Part shown: one piece after another, positions 39,205-39,884 of the stretch
Layout: the number at the start of each line of letters is the position of its first letter
Position numbering within the stretch: the first letter of the stretch is position 1
Source: an uncultured Oscillospiraceae bacterium
GTDB taxonomy: Bacteria; Bacillota; Clostridia; Oscillospirales; Oscillospiraceae
DNA: 39,884 nt
Reading direction: 5' to 3'
Assembly: GCA_947591105.1 (NCBI GenBank)
Contig: CANQDL010000007.1
Span: forward strand, 1-39,884
The notes under the pieces: model-generated
Databases searched by the model: none
What the model saw: the letters and a program-made list of their open reading frames with translations, nothing else
What the model was told of the DNA's origin: nothing
Made by a program: the position numbers and the translations under genes

Positions 39205-39884
39205 ATGTTGTATCAGACCACAGCGGCCCACGAGGCCCTGCGGGCCAAGATCCGCCAGTTCGCGGAGGAGGAGATCAAACCCATCGCCTTTTCTCTGGAT
39301 CAGCAGAACGAGTTTCCCACGGAAGCGATAAAAAAGCTGGGCCAGATGGGTCTGATGGGCATCCCCTACCCCAAGGAATACGGCGGCGCGGGTCTGGACG
39401 TTTTGAGCTACGCCATCGCGGTGGAGGAACTGGCCCGGGTGGACGGCGGCGCAGGCGTCATCCTCTCGGCCCACGTGTCCCTGGGCAGCTATCCCATTTT
39501 TGCCTACGGCACGGAAGAGCAGAAGAAGAAATACCTGGTGCCCCTTGCCAGGGGCGAGAAGATCGGCGCCTTCGGCCTGACCGAGCCCAACGCCGGCTCC
39601 GACGCCGGCGGGACGGAGACCACCGCCGTGGACAAGGGGGACTATTATCTTCTCAACGGAGGGAAGATCTTCATCACCAACGCCCCCAAGGCGGATACGT
39701 ACGTGGTCTTTGCCGTCACCACCCCGGACATCGGCACCCGGGGCATCAGCGCGTTCATCGTGGAGAAGGGCTGGAAGGGCTTTGAGTTCGGCGACCACTA
39801 CGACAAGATGGGCATCCGCTCCTCCTCCACGGCGGAGCTGATGTTCAACGACGTGAAGGTGCCCAAGGAGAACCTGCTGGGCAA
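39205..39884 (+). CDS. Acyl-CoA dehydrogenase, 5' part (3' truncated by window edge)
   Basis: 226 codons of an FAD-dependent acyl-CoA dehydrogenase of usual length ~380. The frame runs open to the window end: MLYQTTAAHEALRAKIRQFA, then a helical N-terminal domain, GLMGIPYPKEYGGAGLD (about 49-65), FGLTEPNAGSDAGG (about 126-139), FITNAPKADTYVVFAV and the MGIRSSSTAEL start of the third domain. The GLTEPNAGSD and MGIRSS motifs are those of short-chain (butyryl-CoA type) enzymes, which in gut Clostridia work with EtfAB in butyrate formation. Etf genes, if linked, would lie beyond the window. AAGGAGG is 7 nt before the ATG. Confidence 0.93.
   Translation, partial: MLYQTTAAHEALRAKIRQFAEEEIKPIAFSLDQQNEFPTEAIKKLGQMGLMGIPYPKEYGGAGLDVLSYAIAVEELARVDGGAGVILSAHVSLGSYPIFAYGTEEQKKKYLVPLARGEKIGAFGLTEPNAGSDAGGTETTAVDKGDYYLLNGGKIFITNAPKADTYVVFAVTTPDIGTRGISAFIVEKGWKGFEFGDHYDKMGIRSSSTAELMFNDVKVPKENLLG

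Overview
The window is about 40 kb of GC-rich chromosome from what looks like an anaerobic gut Firmicute of the Oscillospiraceae / Clostridium cluster IV type. This placement is an inference. It rests on consensus sigma-A promoters (almost all with 17-bp spacers), strong AGGAGG ribosome binding sites, a CIRCE heat-shock operator, a Trp-type T-box leader, a ferredoxin-linked 2-oxoacid oxidoreductase beside an acetate-type CoA-transferase, and an acyl-CoA dehydrogenase of the butyrate type. No phage, transposase, CRISPR array or tRNA was recognised. Most genes are core or lineage-typical, so this is not a classical accessory island.

Layout, left to right. 1-3.0 kb: the 3' end of groEL with its terminator, a membrane-anchored XRE regulator, then a leftward pair of a flavin/PNPOx-like protein and a pyruvate kinase lacking its C domain. 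3.0-7.9 kb: a six-gene rightward operon (CoA-transferase, P-loop ATPase, ferredoxin-like delta subunit, and alpha, beta and gamma subunits of a VorB-type 2-oxoacid:ferredoxin oxidoreductase). It could turn 2-oxoacids into acyl-CoA plus reduced ferredoxin and then swap the CoA onto another acid. 7.9-8.4 kb: an orphan hypothetical gene. 8.4-13.7 kb: a leftward recJ-rel-dtd-MBL hydrolase cluster (recombination, stringent response, D-aminoacyl-tRNA proofreading). 14-16.2 kb: an exported SGNH hydrolase, a DUF4358 lipoprotein and tcdA. 16.3-18.5 kb: two XRE-type transmembrane regulators with matching promoter architecture.

18.5-21.95 kb: a leftward tryptophan-type ABC importer (binding protein, permease, ATPase) under a T-box with candidate specifier UGG, with a MITE-like palindromic repeat between the first two genes. 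22-24.4 kb: a leftward DUF1294-psuG pair divergent from an AlaX-type tRNA-editing protein. 24.4-26.9 kb: a lipoprotein with internal repeats, a probable 6S RNA, a DUF1292 protein and a small anchored protein. 27-31.4 kb: cell-wall genes (class A PBP with a long Pro/Thr/Glu tail, a 97-aa conserved protein, an SH3-NlpC/P60 hydrolase). 31.4-34.9 kb: mscL with a zinc-ribbon tail, an SLC13/ArsB-like permease, and an overlapping macrodomain-SirTM pair (reversible ADP-ribosylation). 35-38.4 kb: a TetR-controlled ABC-2 exporter and a nucleotidyltransferase. 38.5 kb to the end: a CIRCE-controlled small heat-shock protein and the 5' part of an acyl-CoA dehydrogenase.

The items most worth a second look are: the twin XRE regulators with identically placed palindromes (one with a His/Cys-rich extracytoplasmic tail), the macrodomain-SirTM pair without its usual lipoyl partners, the CoA-transferase/VOR operon, the T-box-controlled importer whose binding protein lacks a lipobox, the predicted leaderless DUF1294 transcript, the triplicated-domain lipoprotein, and the unannotated 6S-like RNA.
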